NCBI RefSeq assembly: GCF_047971185.1 | Contig: NZ_JBKDZH010000035.1 | Coordinates: 1-64,000 of the forward strand | Direction of reading: 5' to 3' | Source: Kluyvera sp047971185 | Lineage (GTDB): Bacteria > Pseudomonadota > Gammaproteobacteria > Enterobacterales > Enterobacteriaceae | DNA: 64,000 nucleotides | Shown here: piece after piece, positions 14,206 to 22,502 of the stretch | How the letters are laid out: every line of letters starts with the position of its first letter | How positions within the stretch are numbered: position 1 is the stretch's first letter | The notes under the pieces: generated by a model | Seen by the model: the letters and a program-made list of their open reading frames with translations, nothing else | Databases searched by the model: none | Told to the model about the DNA's origin: nothing | Program-made: the position numbers and the translations under genes

Positions 14206-14421
14206 ATGTTTCTACTTAATAACAAATCGCGTGTACTCAAGTATAAAAACGATGTTCTCACCGTCAATTCTCAGATGATTGAATTGGTGGCGCAGTATGC
14301 AGGTTGTGAAGTGTCCGACGTGATCAAGGCAATGGAAACGTATTTCCCTGACGACTCACCAGAACAGAAGCCAACCATTGATGATTTGATTGCACGTAAA
14401 GTAAAGGACTCAACCAAATGA
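14206..14421 (+). CDS. Small protein ahead of decoration gene
   Basis: A 71-residue protein from ATG 14206 after GAAGGA. It is acidic at its C terminus and overlaps the decoration-like gene by 4 bases. Motifs VNSQMIELVAQYAGCEVSDVI suggest a small helical domain. In lambda-like head operons the gene just before the decoration protein is a scaffold or protease, but this protein is far too short for either; it could be a minimal scaffold or a head accessory factor (inference). Confidence 0.5.
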   Translation: MFLLNNKSRVLKYKNDVLTVNSQMIELVAQYAGCEVSDVIKAMETYFPDDSPEQKPTIDDLIARKVKDSTK

Positions 14422-14786
14422 TTATTGATCTTGATACGCTGTTTCCACAGCGCCTTTCATTAACAGATCTGGTTAGTTATTCAACTGACCATTTTGCCTC
14501 TATCGAGAGCAAGATTTTTGCCTCTCTTCCTGCTGATGTTGAATGCGGCGATGTTATTGGGGTCGATGGCGCTCTTTACACCTCCGGCGCTGATGCCTTT
14601 GTGGTGGTATCCGACTTCGTCAGTGCTGGCTCTAATAAGGCCGTCAACGTCCTACGCTCTCCGGCGCGTGGCTCCCTTGTCTGCATCAAATCGGACAACC
14701 TCACCACTGCTGATGGCGCACACGATGCCGCTGTAGCTGCTCTGGCTGCTCAAGGCTTCCAGATGCGTGAATTCTTCACCAGTTAA
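14418..14786 (+). CDS. Head decoration-like protein (gpD type)
   Basis: A 122-residue protein directly before the major capsid gene, the position of gpD in lambda-like heads. The C-terminal part is beta-rich with small residues (GDVIGVDGALYTSGADAF, VNVLRSPARGSLVCIK) and ends in a short helix (AAVAALAAQGFQMREFF), resembling the decoration-protein pattern of an apparent initial value, a varying core and a late strand. gpD trimers clamp the expanded capsid against DNA pressure. The N-terminal 40 residues are not typical. Identity depends on pattern and neighbour. Confidence 0.55.
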   Translation: MIIDLDTLFPQRLSLTDLVSYSTDHFASIESKIFASLPADVECGDVIGVDGALYTSGADAFVVVSDFVSAGSNKAVNVLRSPARGSLVCIKSDNLTTADGAHDAAVAALAAQGFQMREFFTS

Positions 14787-14806
14787 TCAAGGAAGGAAAT
14801 AATAAC

Positions 14807-15841
14807 ATGGCTATTTTAGGTCAAAACTACGTGGATCTTTCTCCACTGTTCAATCTGAACCCAACACGTAACTATCTGCTGGCCTCGCTGGGGCTGTTCG
14901 ACGGCGTGGGCGTTTCTTCTCATAAAGTGGCGGTGAGCCGTCTTGTTGAAGATAACCGTTCTCTGTTCAATGAGCCTACCGCGCGTTTCTCAAGTGAGCA
15001 TAACGTGACAGCACGGCAGAACGGGAAAGAATGGCTGATCGAGCTTCCGTACTTCCTGCGTGAAGACCAGATCACTCCGGCAGACATCCAGGGCAAGCGC
15101 AAGCCTGGCACGGACACCCAAGAAACCCTCACCGATTTATTCACTGATTACACTCACAAGCATAGTGTGGCGTTTATGCGTACTCGTGAGAGCTATCTTG
15201 CACGTTCTCTGTTCTCCGGTACGGTGAACACACCAAAAACTGATGATGTGCTGATCGACTTTGGCGACCTGTTCGGTGTGGCTCCGATGAATACCACGCT
15301 TGATCTCACTGCTACAGACAGCAGCACCCTACGCGCAATTGATGACATGGTGAGCCAGATCACCGAAGCGGCTCAAGGTATGTCGGCACAGGTAGAGAGG
15401 ATCATTGTTTTCGCTAAGGGTGGATTCTATAGCGACCTGCGTTTCAGCCCTGCGATGGAAGCGGCTTTCCGCTACGTGTCTCCACTGGATGAAAGCAACG
15501 TTGTTTATCAGCGTCGTGACCTTCTGCCAGGCGTGAGCACTTTCAGTATTCCAGGCTCAAACGTCGATGTGATCAAAGTGACTGATCCACTGTTACTTGC
15601 ACAGATGGGTGATGCTGATGCTATCGCTATCCCGCAATTTGCGGCTGGCTCGAACGTTTACCAGAACATCTACGGCGCTCCGTCGAGCAACTTTGAACTT
15701 CTGGACGCTACCCCAGCAGAAACCTATAGCTGGAGTTATGAAAGCGAACGTGGCGACGTGGTAAACGTGATTTCAGAGAACAGTTCTCTGCCTGTGAATA
15801 ACGGGTTGGGCTTCTCCGTTCACATCAAAGCCTCAGAATAA
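14807..15841 (+). CDS. Major capsid protein, lambda gpE family
   Basis: A 344-residue protein, almost the length of lambda gpE (341). The family layout is visible: an N-terminal arm with LASLGLFDGVGVSSHKVAVS, then LIELPYFLREDQITPADIQG, a helix with SVAFMRTRESYLARSLFSG, the spine-like ITEAAQGMSAQVERIIVF and GGFYSDLRFSPAMEAAF, and a late YSWSYESERGDVVNVISE beta segment. It would form the HK97-fold shell. A strong AAGGAAGG ribosome site lies before the ATG. No portal, protease or terminase gene is present in the element, so assembly should need helper-phage parts. Confidence 0.82.
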   Translation: MAILGQNYVDLSPLFNLNPTRNYLLASLGLFDGVGVSSHKVAVSRLVEDNRSLFNEPTARFSSEHNVTARQNGKEWLIELPYFLREDQITPADIQGKRKPGTDTQETLTDLFTDYTHKHSVAFMRTRESYLARSLFSGTVNTPKTDDVLIDFGDLFGVAPMNTTLDLTATDSSTLRAIDDMVSQITEAAQGMSAQVERIIVFAKGGFYSDLRFSPAMEAAFRYVSPLDESNVVYQRRDLLPGVSTFSIPGSNVDVIKVTDPLLLAQMGDADAIAIPQFAAGSNVYQNIYGAPSSNFELLDATPAETYSWSYESERGDVVNVISENSSLPVNNGLGFSVHIKASE

Positions 15842-15974
15842 TGAGCAAAGCGGCAGCCTGGGCCGCTGGAAATAATCAGGCGTTTTAATGAGGGATGCAA
15901 ACTAACCCACAGCGCAATTGTGGCTCTGGTGGCATCCCTTTTTTGTTTCCCCCAGAACAAGAGGAAAAATACAG

Positions 15975-16175
15975 GTGGAACTTATCCTTAAATCAAATCT
16001 TGGGCTATGCGTTCGCCTGAGTGCAGACGATGCGAAAGGGCTTCTCAAGGTGAGCCAGCTTTGCGAACTATTAGAGATTTCGTATACGGGCGTTAGAGCA
16101 CGTATTTTCCGTGGTGAAACCGTGGAACAGGCCATTCATCACTTCTTGGATCAGAAAGGCGGTGCTGATGCTTGA
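15975..16175 (+). CDS. Small helix-turn-helix protein between capsid and tape measure
   Basis: A 66-residue protein with a GTG start chosen for the AAGAGGAAA site upstream. LLKVSQLCELLEISYTGVRA followed by RIFRGETVEQAI is a helix-turn-helix of the kind found in the DNA-binding tails of homing nucleases and in small phage regulators. It overlaps the tape-measure-like gene by 8 bases. A DNA-binding protein placed among structural genes is unusual; it may regulate late transcription or DNA recognition for packaging (inference). Confidence 0.5.
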   Translation: MELILKSNLGLCVRLSADDAKGLLKVSQLCELLEISYTGVRARIFRGETVEQAIHHFLDQKGGADA

Positions 16176-18027
16176 TATCAACGTCGCTTCAATTAAGACG
16201 ACCGTTTCCTTTGTGGTCGATAAACAAAGCATTGCAGAAGCGAAGAAAGCCGCCACTGACCTACAGAAATACTTCCAGAAAATAGCCGATCCGAAGATTC
16301 GTTTTCAGGCTCAAAAGCAACGTAGACAGAAAGCGCGTGAACAGGTGGCAGATGCAAAAGCGGCTTCTCCTAAAACGTCAAATGACGTGAAGCAACAGCG
16401 CCAGGCAGAGAAAGCGGCAAAAGTTCAGGCGCGAGAAGCGGCGAAAATTGCCAAACGTAACGAAACGGCAGACCTGAAACGCCGCTCGTCCATCCTTCAA
16501 ATGAAAGGCATTGCTGGGAAGTACGGCATTGATCCGGCTAAACAATACCAATTTGCAAAGTTTGCTCACGAGCAGACAGAGCTTTTCCGTAACGGACAGA
16601 TCAGCAGCCAGAAGATGAATTATGAACTTCGTGAGCGCATAGCCCTGATGCGTCGTGAGGCTGCATTGCAGAATCGTATCACTACCAGTACACAACAACA
16701 AGCGGCAGCACTGAAACACGCTAAACGCACGGACTATGCAGGGGCGGCAAAGGGTATCAAGGAGAAGGGACTGAATCTGATCGGCGGTGGTGCTGGCTTT
16801 ATCGGGGCTACGGCGGCTTTTGCTGGCGGCGCTGGTATCCTGTCCCGTATACGTGACCAAGGGAACGAGAATCTTGATCTTGTCCGTATGTCGGAGCGTA
16901 CCAAACTGAATCCCAATGCTGTTAAGGCGATTGTTGCATGGGGCCAACAGCACGGCGTGCAATCTGCAAATGTGGACAAAATCACCGATGGTTTCGGGAA
17001 AGATACCCGCGAGAGAATCAGCGAAACGGTATTAAACAGCCAGTTTAAAGGCGGTAAATGGTCTGGTGGAAATAGTGCCGTTGACGAAGTGTTAAATAAA
17101 TTTGGATGGGGCAAAGGTGATGTTGCCAAATTCGCAGACAACCCACTGGATTACCTACAAGCAGTAGTAAACGAAGGCCAACGCCGTGGGATGAAAGACG
17201 GTGAGATCGGGCATCTTCTCGAAAATACTTTTGATGATGGTATGCACTATCTTGATCTCTTCAAGAATAACGGCGAGCAGTTTATTTCTACTCTTAAACA
17301 GCTTGTGGACTCCGGTCAGACGCTGAACGACGAGCAGATCAAGCAAACTTACGCTTACGGCGATCTGTCTGTGGCTATGTCTTCCTTGATGAACGGATTA
17401 GACAACAGTTTATTCACTGGCTTTATGAAAGGCTTTGCTGACGGCGGTGATGATCTCGTGAACAATACCAAAGTTATCACCGAAGCGGCGGGAAGCCTCG
17501 GAGAGGGCTTAGGCAATCTCTCGAAAGAAATCACCGGATTTGTGGGCGAAATCTCCAGTGTGGTGTCCGATCTGAATACAGGGCTTCGTTCTCGTTTCCC
17601 TGATTGGTTTAGCGATGCTAACAAGCCAGCGGCCCAGGCTCTTTACGATGGCGCTGTGGGAGATTCAGCAAATGCTACAGCGGGTTGGATTCAGGATAAG
17701 ACGGGATTTGATACTCGAAGTGTTGGCCCTGCTATCATGGATTGGTTGGGCGTTGGTGATGGTAATGCTGGCACAGCAGCCAGCCAATACAGCCTGTCTG
17801 GTGATTCTCTGCGTGATAGTGCGATGTCTCTTGGTGGTGGTGCGCCAGCGTACACGCTGAATCCTACATTCAACCTCACCGTAGCGCCGGAAGTGCCGCT
17901 CACCATCCAGAGTGACACCTCACGTCTTGCGGATTATGTCGATTTCCAGGCTAAATCCTCACAGGCGGCGTTTATGCAGAGTCTGACGCTCTCGATTAGC
18001 AGCGGTCAAAGCAGCACAGGCGGGTGA
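16168..18027 (+). CDS. Tape-measure-like tail protein
   Basis: A 619-residue protein. Residues about 25-140 are a charged Ala/Lys/Gln-rich coiled coil (AKKAATDLQKYFQ; KVQAREAAKIAKRNE). A Gly/Ala hydrophobic patch (LIGGGAGFIGATAAFAGGAG, about 203-222) could be membrane-active, and long helical and Gly/Ser-rich regions follow. This is the profile of tape-measure proteins, which set tail length and help DNA cross the membrane. It is the last gene before the terminator. No other tail gene is present. Alternative: another large virion-internal protein. Confidence 0.62.
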   Translation: MLDINVASIKTTVSFVVDKQSIAEAKKAATDLQKYFQKIADPKIRFQAQKQRRQKAREQVADAKAASPKTSNDVKQQRQAEKAAKVQAREAAKIAKRNETADLKRRSSILQMKGIAGKYGIDPAKQYQFAKFAHEQTELFRNGQISSQKMNYELRERIALMRREAALQNRITTSTQQQAAALKHAKRTDYAGAAKGIKEKGLNLIGGGAGFIGATAAFAGGAGILSRIRDQGNENLDLVRMSERTKLNPNAVKAIVAWGQQHGVQSANVDKITDGFGKDTRERISETVLNSQFKGGKWSGGNSAVDEVLNKFGWGKGDVAKFADNPLDYLQAVVNEGQRRGMKDGEIGHLLENTFDDGMHYLDLFKNNGEQFISTLKQLVDSGQTLNDEQIKQTYAYGDLSVAMSSLMNGLDNSLFTGFMKGFADGGDDLVNNTKVITEAAGSLGEGLGNLSKEITGFVGEISSVVSDLNTGLRSRFPDWFSDANKPAAQALYDGAVGDSANATAGWIQDKTGFDTRSVGPAIMDWLGVGDGNAGTAASQYSLSGDSLRDSAMSLGGGAPAYTLNPTFNLTVAPEVPLTIQSDTSRLADYVDFQAKSSQAAFMQSLTLSISSGQSSTGG

Positions 18028-18035
18028 TGATACAA

Positions 18036-18056
18036 GGGGCGCAATGCCCCTTTTTT
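18036..18056 (+). terminator. Intrinsic terminator after structural operon
   Basis: GGGGC-GCAAT-GCCCC followed by TTTTTT, located between the converging tape-measure and integrase genes. Confidence 0.85.
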
Positions 18057-19336
18057 CATTTGTAGCTTATTAGCTCAACATAGCCCTGCAATTCTTTCAC
18101 GATCCGCTCAGGCACAGATTTAGAATACGTGGTGAAACTTTCCGTAGTTCCAGAAGAGTGACCAACCAGCAAGGCTACGCGTCCTTCGTCAACTCCGGCG
18201 GCGTTCAGCTTACTGATCACAGCATGTCTGAAACTGTGAAACACCTTGTTTTCTGCATCTGGCAGAATGTCACGTTTAAGCCGTCCAAAGCGGTTTACAT
18301 GCCAGCTTGAACGCTTGCCGTCCTCACGTTTGGTGATGCTGGCACGGTAGAATAAAAAGCCGTTGTAGGGCTTCTTACAGCGTTCTGACACCATGTTGAT
18401 TAAGCTACTGTGTATGGGGCAAATCCTTGCGGCATTAGCTGTCTTCCCTTCCATCACCTGAAAGCAGGGAACACCGTTTACTTCCTTGATGTTATGCGGT
18501 TGTAAGTTGCAGATTTCCCCGATCCTCATTCCACTGTAAGCGGCAATGCTTGCAACGTCGAATAACTCCACCTCTCCGGCTTCCTGTAAGCCCCGTAACA
18601 GTGTTACAACTTCCTGATCGGTGAATGCCTCATAGCTCGTGCGGCTCTTCGCTGTGTGGAGCTTATGCAGCCTGAAAGGGTTAGCCTGAATTGGCGGCGC
18701 GTCGTGGTAACGTGCAGACGCGAGGTCAAGCACACATGCCAGTGCTGAAAGGTAGTTAGCCTGTGTTTGTACGGCTTTGACACCGTTCATTGCATCAAGC
18801 CAGCCTGTAACAGTAGTTCGGCTTATGTCGCTTAGTTGAACGTCTGATCGCTTGAGATGGTCAAGGAATAGCTCAACGGCTTTCTTCGTTTTTGACAGCG
18901 TTCCGAGCTTCAAAACGTTGGCATTTTGCAGGAGATAAACATCCAGCATTTTCACCAGTGAAGGGCAGGACGGCGCGAGCTTGTTAGCCTTGTTAACCCT
19001 GGGTGCTGTGGCAGGTGACGGCCTGTTATCTCTTGTTCCTGCACTTTGCGCCACTGGTGACGCTTTGGCATACTTCGCCACGCTCTGGAGATAGCTGATC
19101 GTGTCTTGGATACTGTCAGGCTTCGGTGGTGCGGCGATCTCTCTCACTCGTTCGTATTCAATCACAATTGCATCCCGTTTGCGTCGTGCCACACGTAGAT
19201 CGCTTGTCTTGAGGCTTCGAACAAGAGTCTTCTTTCCTCCGAAAGCGTCATGCAAATACGCCGGAAGTACTATCCGGCAGTAATACACGCCGTAACTGTC
19301 TACCGTTAGATACCTATCATCTTTGTTTACTTTCAT
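18056..19336 (-). CDS. int: Tyrosine integrase of the satellite
   Basis: A 426-residue phage integrase. The N-terminal part (residues 1-60, YLTVDSYGVYYCRIVLP, RSLKTSDLRVARRKRDAIV) is the arm-binding/DUF6538-like domain, followed by a SAM-like core-binding region (about 140-215) and the catalytic domain with Arg in AAYSGMRIGEICNLQ, HSFRHAVISKLN, LVGHSSG and the nucleophile Tyr in FTTYSK. It would recombine the 20 bp tRNA-Thr-like att core, of which one copy sits 140 bases beyond its start. A hairpin covers its ribosome site (19342-19361), suggesting translational control. Confidence 0.88.
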   Translation of the reverse strand: MKVNKDDRYLTVDSYGVYYCRIVLPAYLHDAFGGKKTLVRSLKTSDLRVARRKRDAIVIEYERVREIAAPPKPDSIQDTISYLQSVAKYAKASPVAQSAGTRDNRPSPATAPRVNKANKLAPSCPSLVKMLDVYLLQNANVLKLGTLSKTKKAVELFLDHLKRSDVQLSDISRTTVTGWLDAMNGVKAVQTQANYLSALACVLDLASARYHDAPPIQANPFRLHKLHTAKSRTSYEAFTDQEVVTLLRGLQEAGEVELFDVASIAAYSGMRIGEICNLQPHNIKEVNGVPCFQVMEGKTANAARICPIHSSLINMVSERCKKPYNGFLFYRASITKREDGKRSSWHVNRFGRLKRDILPDAENKVFHSFRHAVISKLNAAGVDEGRVALLVGHSSGTTESFTTYSKSVPERIVKELQGYVELISYK

Positions 19337-19341
19337 GATTT

Positions 19342-19361
19342 CCCCGTCTAAAGTGTCGGGG
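19342..19361 (-). promoter_or_regulatory. Hairpin covering the integrase ribosome site
   Basis: On the minus strand CCCCG and CGGGG pair around a 10-base loop; the 3' arm contains the GGGGA ribosome site of int, which ends 6 bases before the ATG. It could hold integrase translation low. Confidence 0.5.
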
Positions 19362-19404
19362 CGTTTATTCTGTTAAGAATGAATGGCCTTTAAGAAAGTG
19401 TTAA

Positions 19405-19494
19405 ATAGCTCAAAAATCATTCGGTTGCGAAGGTCGGTAGGTGATGACCAGACACGAAATTTATTGAGTGTTCGACTCCTATTATCGCACCATT
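19405..19494 (+). pseudogene. Degenerate tRNA-Thr sequence at right att site
   Basis: The stretch follows a thrW-type tRNA-Thr in pieces: TAGCTCA (D arm), CATTCG...GCGAAGGTCG (anticodon stem and beyond), TAGG, then about 29 unrelated bases, then TTCGACTCCTATTATCGCACCA (T arm and acceptor with one G missing). The D-loop is largely deleted. It cannot make a normal tRNA. It lies inside the element's right end, so the element appears to carry a decayed tRNA-Thr mimic at its att site. Confidence 0.6.
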
Positions 19495-19495
19495 T
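19476..19495 (+). repeat. attR: tRNA-Thr 3' end direct repeat (right)
   Basis: The 20 bp sequence is identical to 5702-5721 and closes the 13.8 kb element. It is 140 bases beyond the integrase start. Confidence 0.8.
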
Positions 19496-19701
19496 AAATC
19501 AAGCGCTTATCTGAATTTTAAGTAAACTACTTTCTCCTCTTGTGCCGTATTTGGCATCCGCCGGCCTTTGTGCTGATGATCGATACGCTTTGGTACTCGA
19601 AATAACGGGGTCCGCCATTCGCTGTGGAACCCGCAAGATATCAATGACCTATGCGTGCCTGATGCTCGGGAGAGCAATATTCGCCGACGATTTTAATCGT
19701 T

Positions 19702-19812
19702 TCAAGCGCCAGCGCTATCTGCCGCCGGGCCGTAGCCGTAGCTTAAGCCCATACAATCGAGCCCAAGCGCGGACACTTCGAGTTCTGATTGACCCAGATA
19801 ACGTTCTTGCAT
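19702..19812 (-). pseudogene. Truncated aldo-keto reductase remnant
   Basis: A 36-codon fragment with RYLGQSELEVSALGLDCMG and LSYGYGP, the N-terminal signature of the YakC/TAS-like aldo-keto reductase group, then a stop. The rest of the gene is missing or scrambled to about 19540. It belongs to a different aldo-keto subgroup from the intact gene next to it, so it is not a simple tandem copy. The satellite border at 19495 is close and may have been involved in the loss. Confidence 0.65.
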
Positions 19813-19838
19813 TGATTAATTGTCTCTTTTATCGCGTC

Positions 19839-20690
19839 TTAAACGTCCAGTTTTCGACCAGTCAACCATTCAATTCTGGCGGGATCGCGGTGGGAGAAGA
19901 AAGCACTTGTTGCGGTATCGATAGCGGTAATCTGCAGCATATCTTCATCACTCAGTTCAAAATCGAGAATGTTAAGGTTCTCTTCCATGCGTTCTTTTCG
20001 CACCGTTTTTGCCAGCGAAACAATGCCTCGTTGGAAGATCCACCGCAGCACAACCTGTCCAACGCTTTTACCGTACTTCTGGCCAATCGCTGTTAACATG
20101 GGATGCTCAAACAGACCATTTTTACCTTCTGCAAACGGTGCCCAAGCTTCCGGCTGAATGCCATGGCTTTGATTCCATGGAACCGCATGCAACTGCTGGT
20201 TGAAGGGGTTAACTTCAATCTGGTTCACCGCAGGGCAAACCTTGTTGAAGGCAATGAGATCGGCCAGTCGGTCAGGATGGAAATTGCTGACACCAATGGC
20301 GCGAATTTTGCCTGCCTGCTGAAGTTCTTCCATAGCACGCCATGCCCCATGGACATCGCCGTAAGGCTGGTGAATTAGATACAGATCGACGTAATCAAGT
20401 TGCAGCCGATTCAGGGAGCGTTCGAACTGTGCTTTAGCGCCTTCGTAGTTAGTATCCTGCAGCCATAGTTTGGTCGTTACAAAGAGCTCGTTACGGGTGA
20501 TACCGCTTTGTTTCAGCGCATTCCCGACCTGGGTTTCATTCTGATAAGACGCGGCGGTATCAATCAGACGGTATCCCGTATCGATGGCATCAATAACGGC
20601 TCTTTCGCATTCAGCGGCATCAGACATCTGAAACACACCAAAGCCCAACAGGGGCATTTCAATACCGTTGTTCAGTTTTACAGTTTGCAT
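19839..20690 (-). CDS. Aldo-keto reductase (DkgA-like)
   Basis: A 283-residue NADPH-dependent aldo/keto reductase of the AKR5 type. Visible: IEMPLLGFGVFQ near the start, the catalytic Asp/Tyr region GYRLIDTAASYQNE (Asp and Tyr) with Lys in FVTTKLW and His in LYLIHQPYG, GVSNFHPDRL, and the cofactor-binding SLAKTVRKERMEEN near the C terminus. Such enzymes reduce small aldehydes or keto-sugars in the cytoplasm. I choose ATG 20690 because the sequence before it does not fit the family. It is a single-gene unit. The exact substrate cannot be told. Confidence 0.85.
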   Translation of the reverse strand: MQTVKLNNGIEMPLLGFGVFQMSDAAECERAVIDAIDTGYRLIDTAASYQNETQVGNALKQSGITRNELFVTTKLWLQDTNYEGAKAQFERSLNRLQLDYVDLYLIHQPYGDVHGAWRAMEELQQAGKIRAIGVSNFHPDRLADLIAFNKVCPAVNQIEVNPFNQQLHAVPWNQSHGIQPEAWAPFAEGKNGLFEHPMLTAIGQKYGKSVGQVVLRWIFQRGIVSLAKTVRKERMEENLNILDFELSDEDMLQITAIDTATSAFFSHRDPARIEWLTGRKLDV

Positions 20691-20987
20691 GACGTTATCC
20701 TTTGGTCGTTGAGTAGGAAAAGGATAGCGCAAAGTGATTTATTCAATTAGATGGGGTAATTAGCTAGGGTTTATTAGATTTGTTCATTAATAAGGGGCTC
20801 AAGGTCGGCTTTGTGCCAGGTGCGGACGTTTCAGAAGCTAGCTCTTTTTATCAAAAGCCTTTTTCGGCGGCTACGCCTGGGGGGGCTCGCACTGGTGAAA
20901 AGATGTTGGAGTGAGCTGGCAATCAGGCGTGTCATTCCCGCCTGAGGCTGTAAACTGTAGTACAGATATCTCGAGAGAAGGAACACC

Positions 20988-21515
20988 ATGGAGCAATTAG
21001 CAAGCGGCTATCGTCTGCGGTACGCCTCAGCAGAGGACTTCGCGGCGCTCAACGCCATTGAACAGGCGGCAGCGCGCATTTTCCCGGCTGGATTCCTGCC
21101 GGATAAGGTGCTCGACGAGAAGCTGCCCTTTAGTGTGCTGGAACAGGCACGCCAACAGGACATGCTGTGGCTGGTGCAATGCGCTGATGGCACGCCGGTG
21201 GGCTATGTGATGATGGAAAGCCTGGATGGGCTGACGCTGCTTGCGCAGATTGATGTACAACCGGCACACGGCCGCCAGGGGCTGGGGGCCGCACTTATCC
21301 GGCACGCGCTCAGCCAGGTGCCGGGCAGCGAGGTCTGGCTCACCACCTTTACCAACGTACCGTGGAACGCGCCATTTTATCAGAAACTAGGGTTTGTTGT
21401 TGTCGATGAGGCCTGCGCGCCTGATGCCATTGTCAAGACTCTGGCCGCAGAGCGCGCTTGCGGCTTGCAACATCGCGTGGCGATGCGGCTCACCCGGCCC
21501 GAAAGCGACGGGTAA
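20988..21515 (+). CDS. GNAT-family N-acetyltransferase
   Basis: A 175-residue acetyltransferase. The acetyl-CoA pyrophosphate-binding motif is HGRQGLGAALIRHAL (about residues 91-105), preceded by a beta strand LLAQIDVQP and followed by VPWNAPFYQKLGFVVVDE, the usual strand-helix with the conserved FYxKLGF. A GAAGGAACACC ribosome site precedes the ATG. The acceptor may be a small amine or a protein N terminus; nothing in the sequence decides. It is a single gene between an aldo-keto reductase and an IS remnant. Confidence 0.85.
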   Translation: MEQLASGYRLRYASAEDFAALNAIEQAAARIFPAGFLPDKVLDEKLPFSVLEQARQQDMLWLVQCADGTPVGYVMMESLDGLTLLAQIDVQPAHGRQGLGAALIRHALSQVPGSEVWLTTFTNVPWNAPFYQKLGFVVVDEACAPDAIVKTLAAERACGLQHRVAMRLTRPESDG

Positions 21516-21589
21516 AAAGCGCACAGGCTCGTGCTATGAAGCAGCGTTAACCCCACATCACCGTCGGGAAGTACAGCCAGCAGTTGCGT

Positions 21590-21777
21590 CAGGTGTAGAA
21601 AGTGGCGTCTGAAATAGCATGCTTGCGGCAGAGTTCTCGGGCCGTCCCCTGGCTTCGGCCCCGCGGAGAATACTGATGATCTGTTCGTCGGAAAATCGTT
21701 TCTTCATAGGGATGTCCTCATGTCACTGATGAAGGCATTACTAACATCGCGGTGTAGTAATAAATGGGGGCAGGTCA
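21590..21777 (-). mobile_element. IS3-family (IS407 group) remnant
   Basis: The end sequence TGACCTGCCCCCATTTATTA (21777 downwards) is the type of terminal repeat used by IS407-group elements. About 70 bases inside, ATG 21707 starts an OrfA fragment reading MKKRFSDEQIISILR, then frameshifted RELCRKHAISDATFYT. The right end and OrfB are missing. It is inactive debris. Confidence 0.75.
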
Positions 21778-21794
21778 ATTTTAGTTACTCACCT

Positions 21795-22382
21795 TCATTG
21801 AATATGTTTTAACACTCTGGCGGGTATCCCACCGGCTATAACCCTGTCAGGGATATCACGGGTCACGACGCTACCTGCGGCAATAACAACATCATTGCCA
21901 ATCTTTACTCCTGGAAGAATGACCGATTTACCTCCAACCCAGACGCGGTCACCGATGATCACCGGCTGTACATACTCAATTCCGGTGCTTCGGTGCCCGG
22001 GGTTGATGGGATGATTGACGGTATAAATATTCACCTGAGGACCCAACTGGACATCATTCCCGATAATAACGTCAGTGAGATCAAGGATGACACAGTCAAA
22101 ATTACAGTAAAAATTGTTTCCCGCCCGGATGTTATACCCTCTGCTACAGTGGAAAGGCGCGGTGACAGAGGCACCTTCCCCACATTCAGGTAGCAGCTTT
22201 TTCATCAGTTGCAGGCGGGAAACTGTATCAGCGGGATCTGTATGGTTAAAACGATGAAGGAGCGATTTTGTTCGCAGAGAATCTGCTTTTATGGCGGGTT
22301 CAGAAGGGAAAAAATAATCCCCGTCTTTAAGATAGACACGTTCCATCTCGACGTCAGCGGAGGGAGAAGATTTTTCGGTCAT
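21795..22382 (-). CDS. Maltose/galactoside-type O-acetyltransferase
   Basis: A 195-residue hexapeptide acetyltransferase of the Maa/LacA/NodL group: N-terminal MERVYLKDGDYFFPSEP with helical linker, CSRGYNIRAGNNFYCNFDC, then left-handed beta-helix repeats with the catalytic His in IYTVNHPINP, and WVGGKSVILPGVKIGNDVVI near the end. It moves acetyl groups from acetyl-CoA to sugars. ATG 22382 is preferred for its AGAGGA site and family length; an open frame extends 36 codons upstream. The stop lies 18 bases beyond the IS end, so the IS landed close to the gene. Confidence 0.85.
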   Translation of the reverse strand: MTEKSSPSADVEMERVYLKDGDYFFPSEPAIKADSLRTKSLLHRFNHTDPADTVSRLQLMKKLLPECGEGASVTAPFHCSRGYNIRAGNNFYCNFDCVILDLTDVIIGNDVQLGPQVNIYTVNHPINPGHRSTGIEYVQPVIIGDRVWVGGKSVILPGVKIGNDVVIAAGSVVTRDIPDRVIAGGIPARVLKHIQ

Positions 22383-22502
22383 TAACTCTGTTTCCTCTGT
22401 ATTCAACGTATAATCGGCGGGAAAAATTTCGTGAACATATGAGTTCAACCGCTTTGTGTCAGAAGCTGCATTACTGAGCCCGCGCTTCATTAATTACTAA
22501 GG

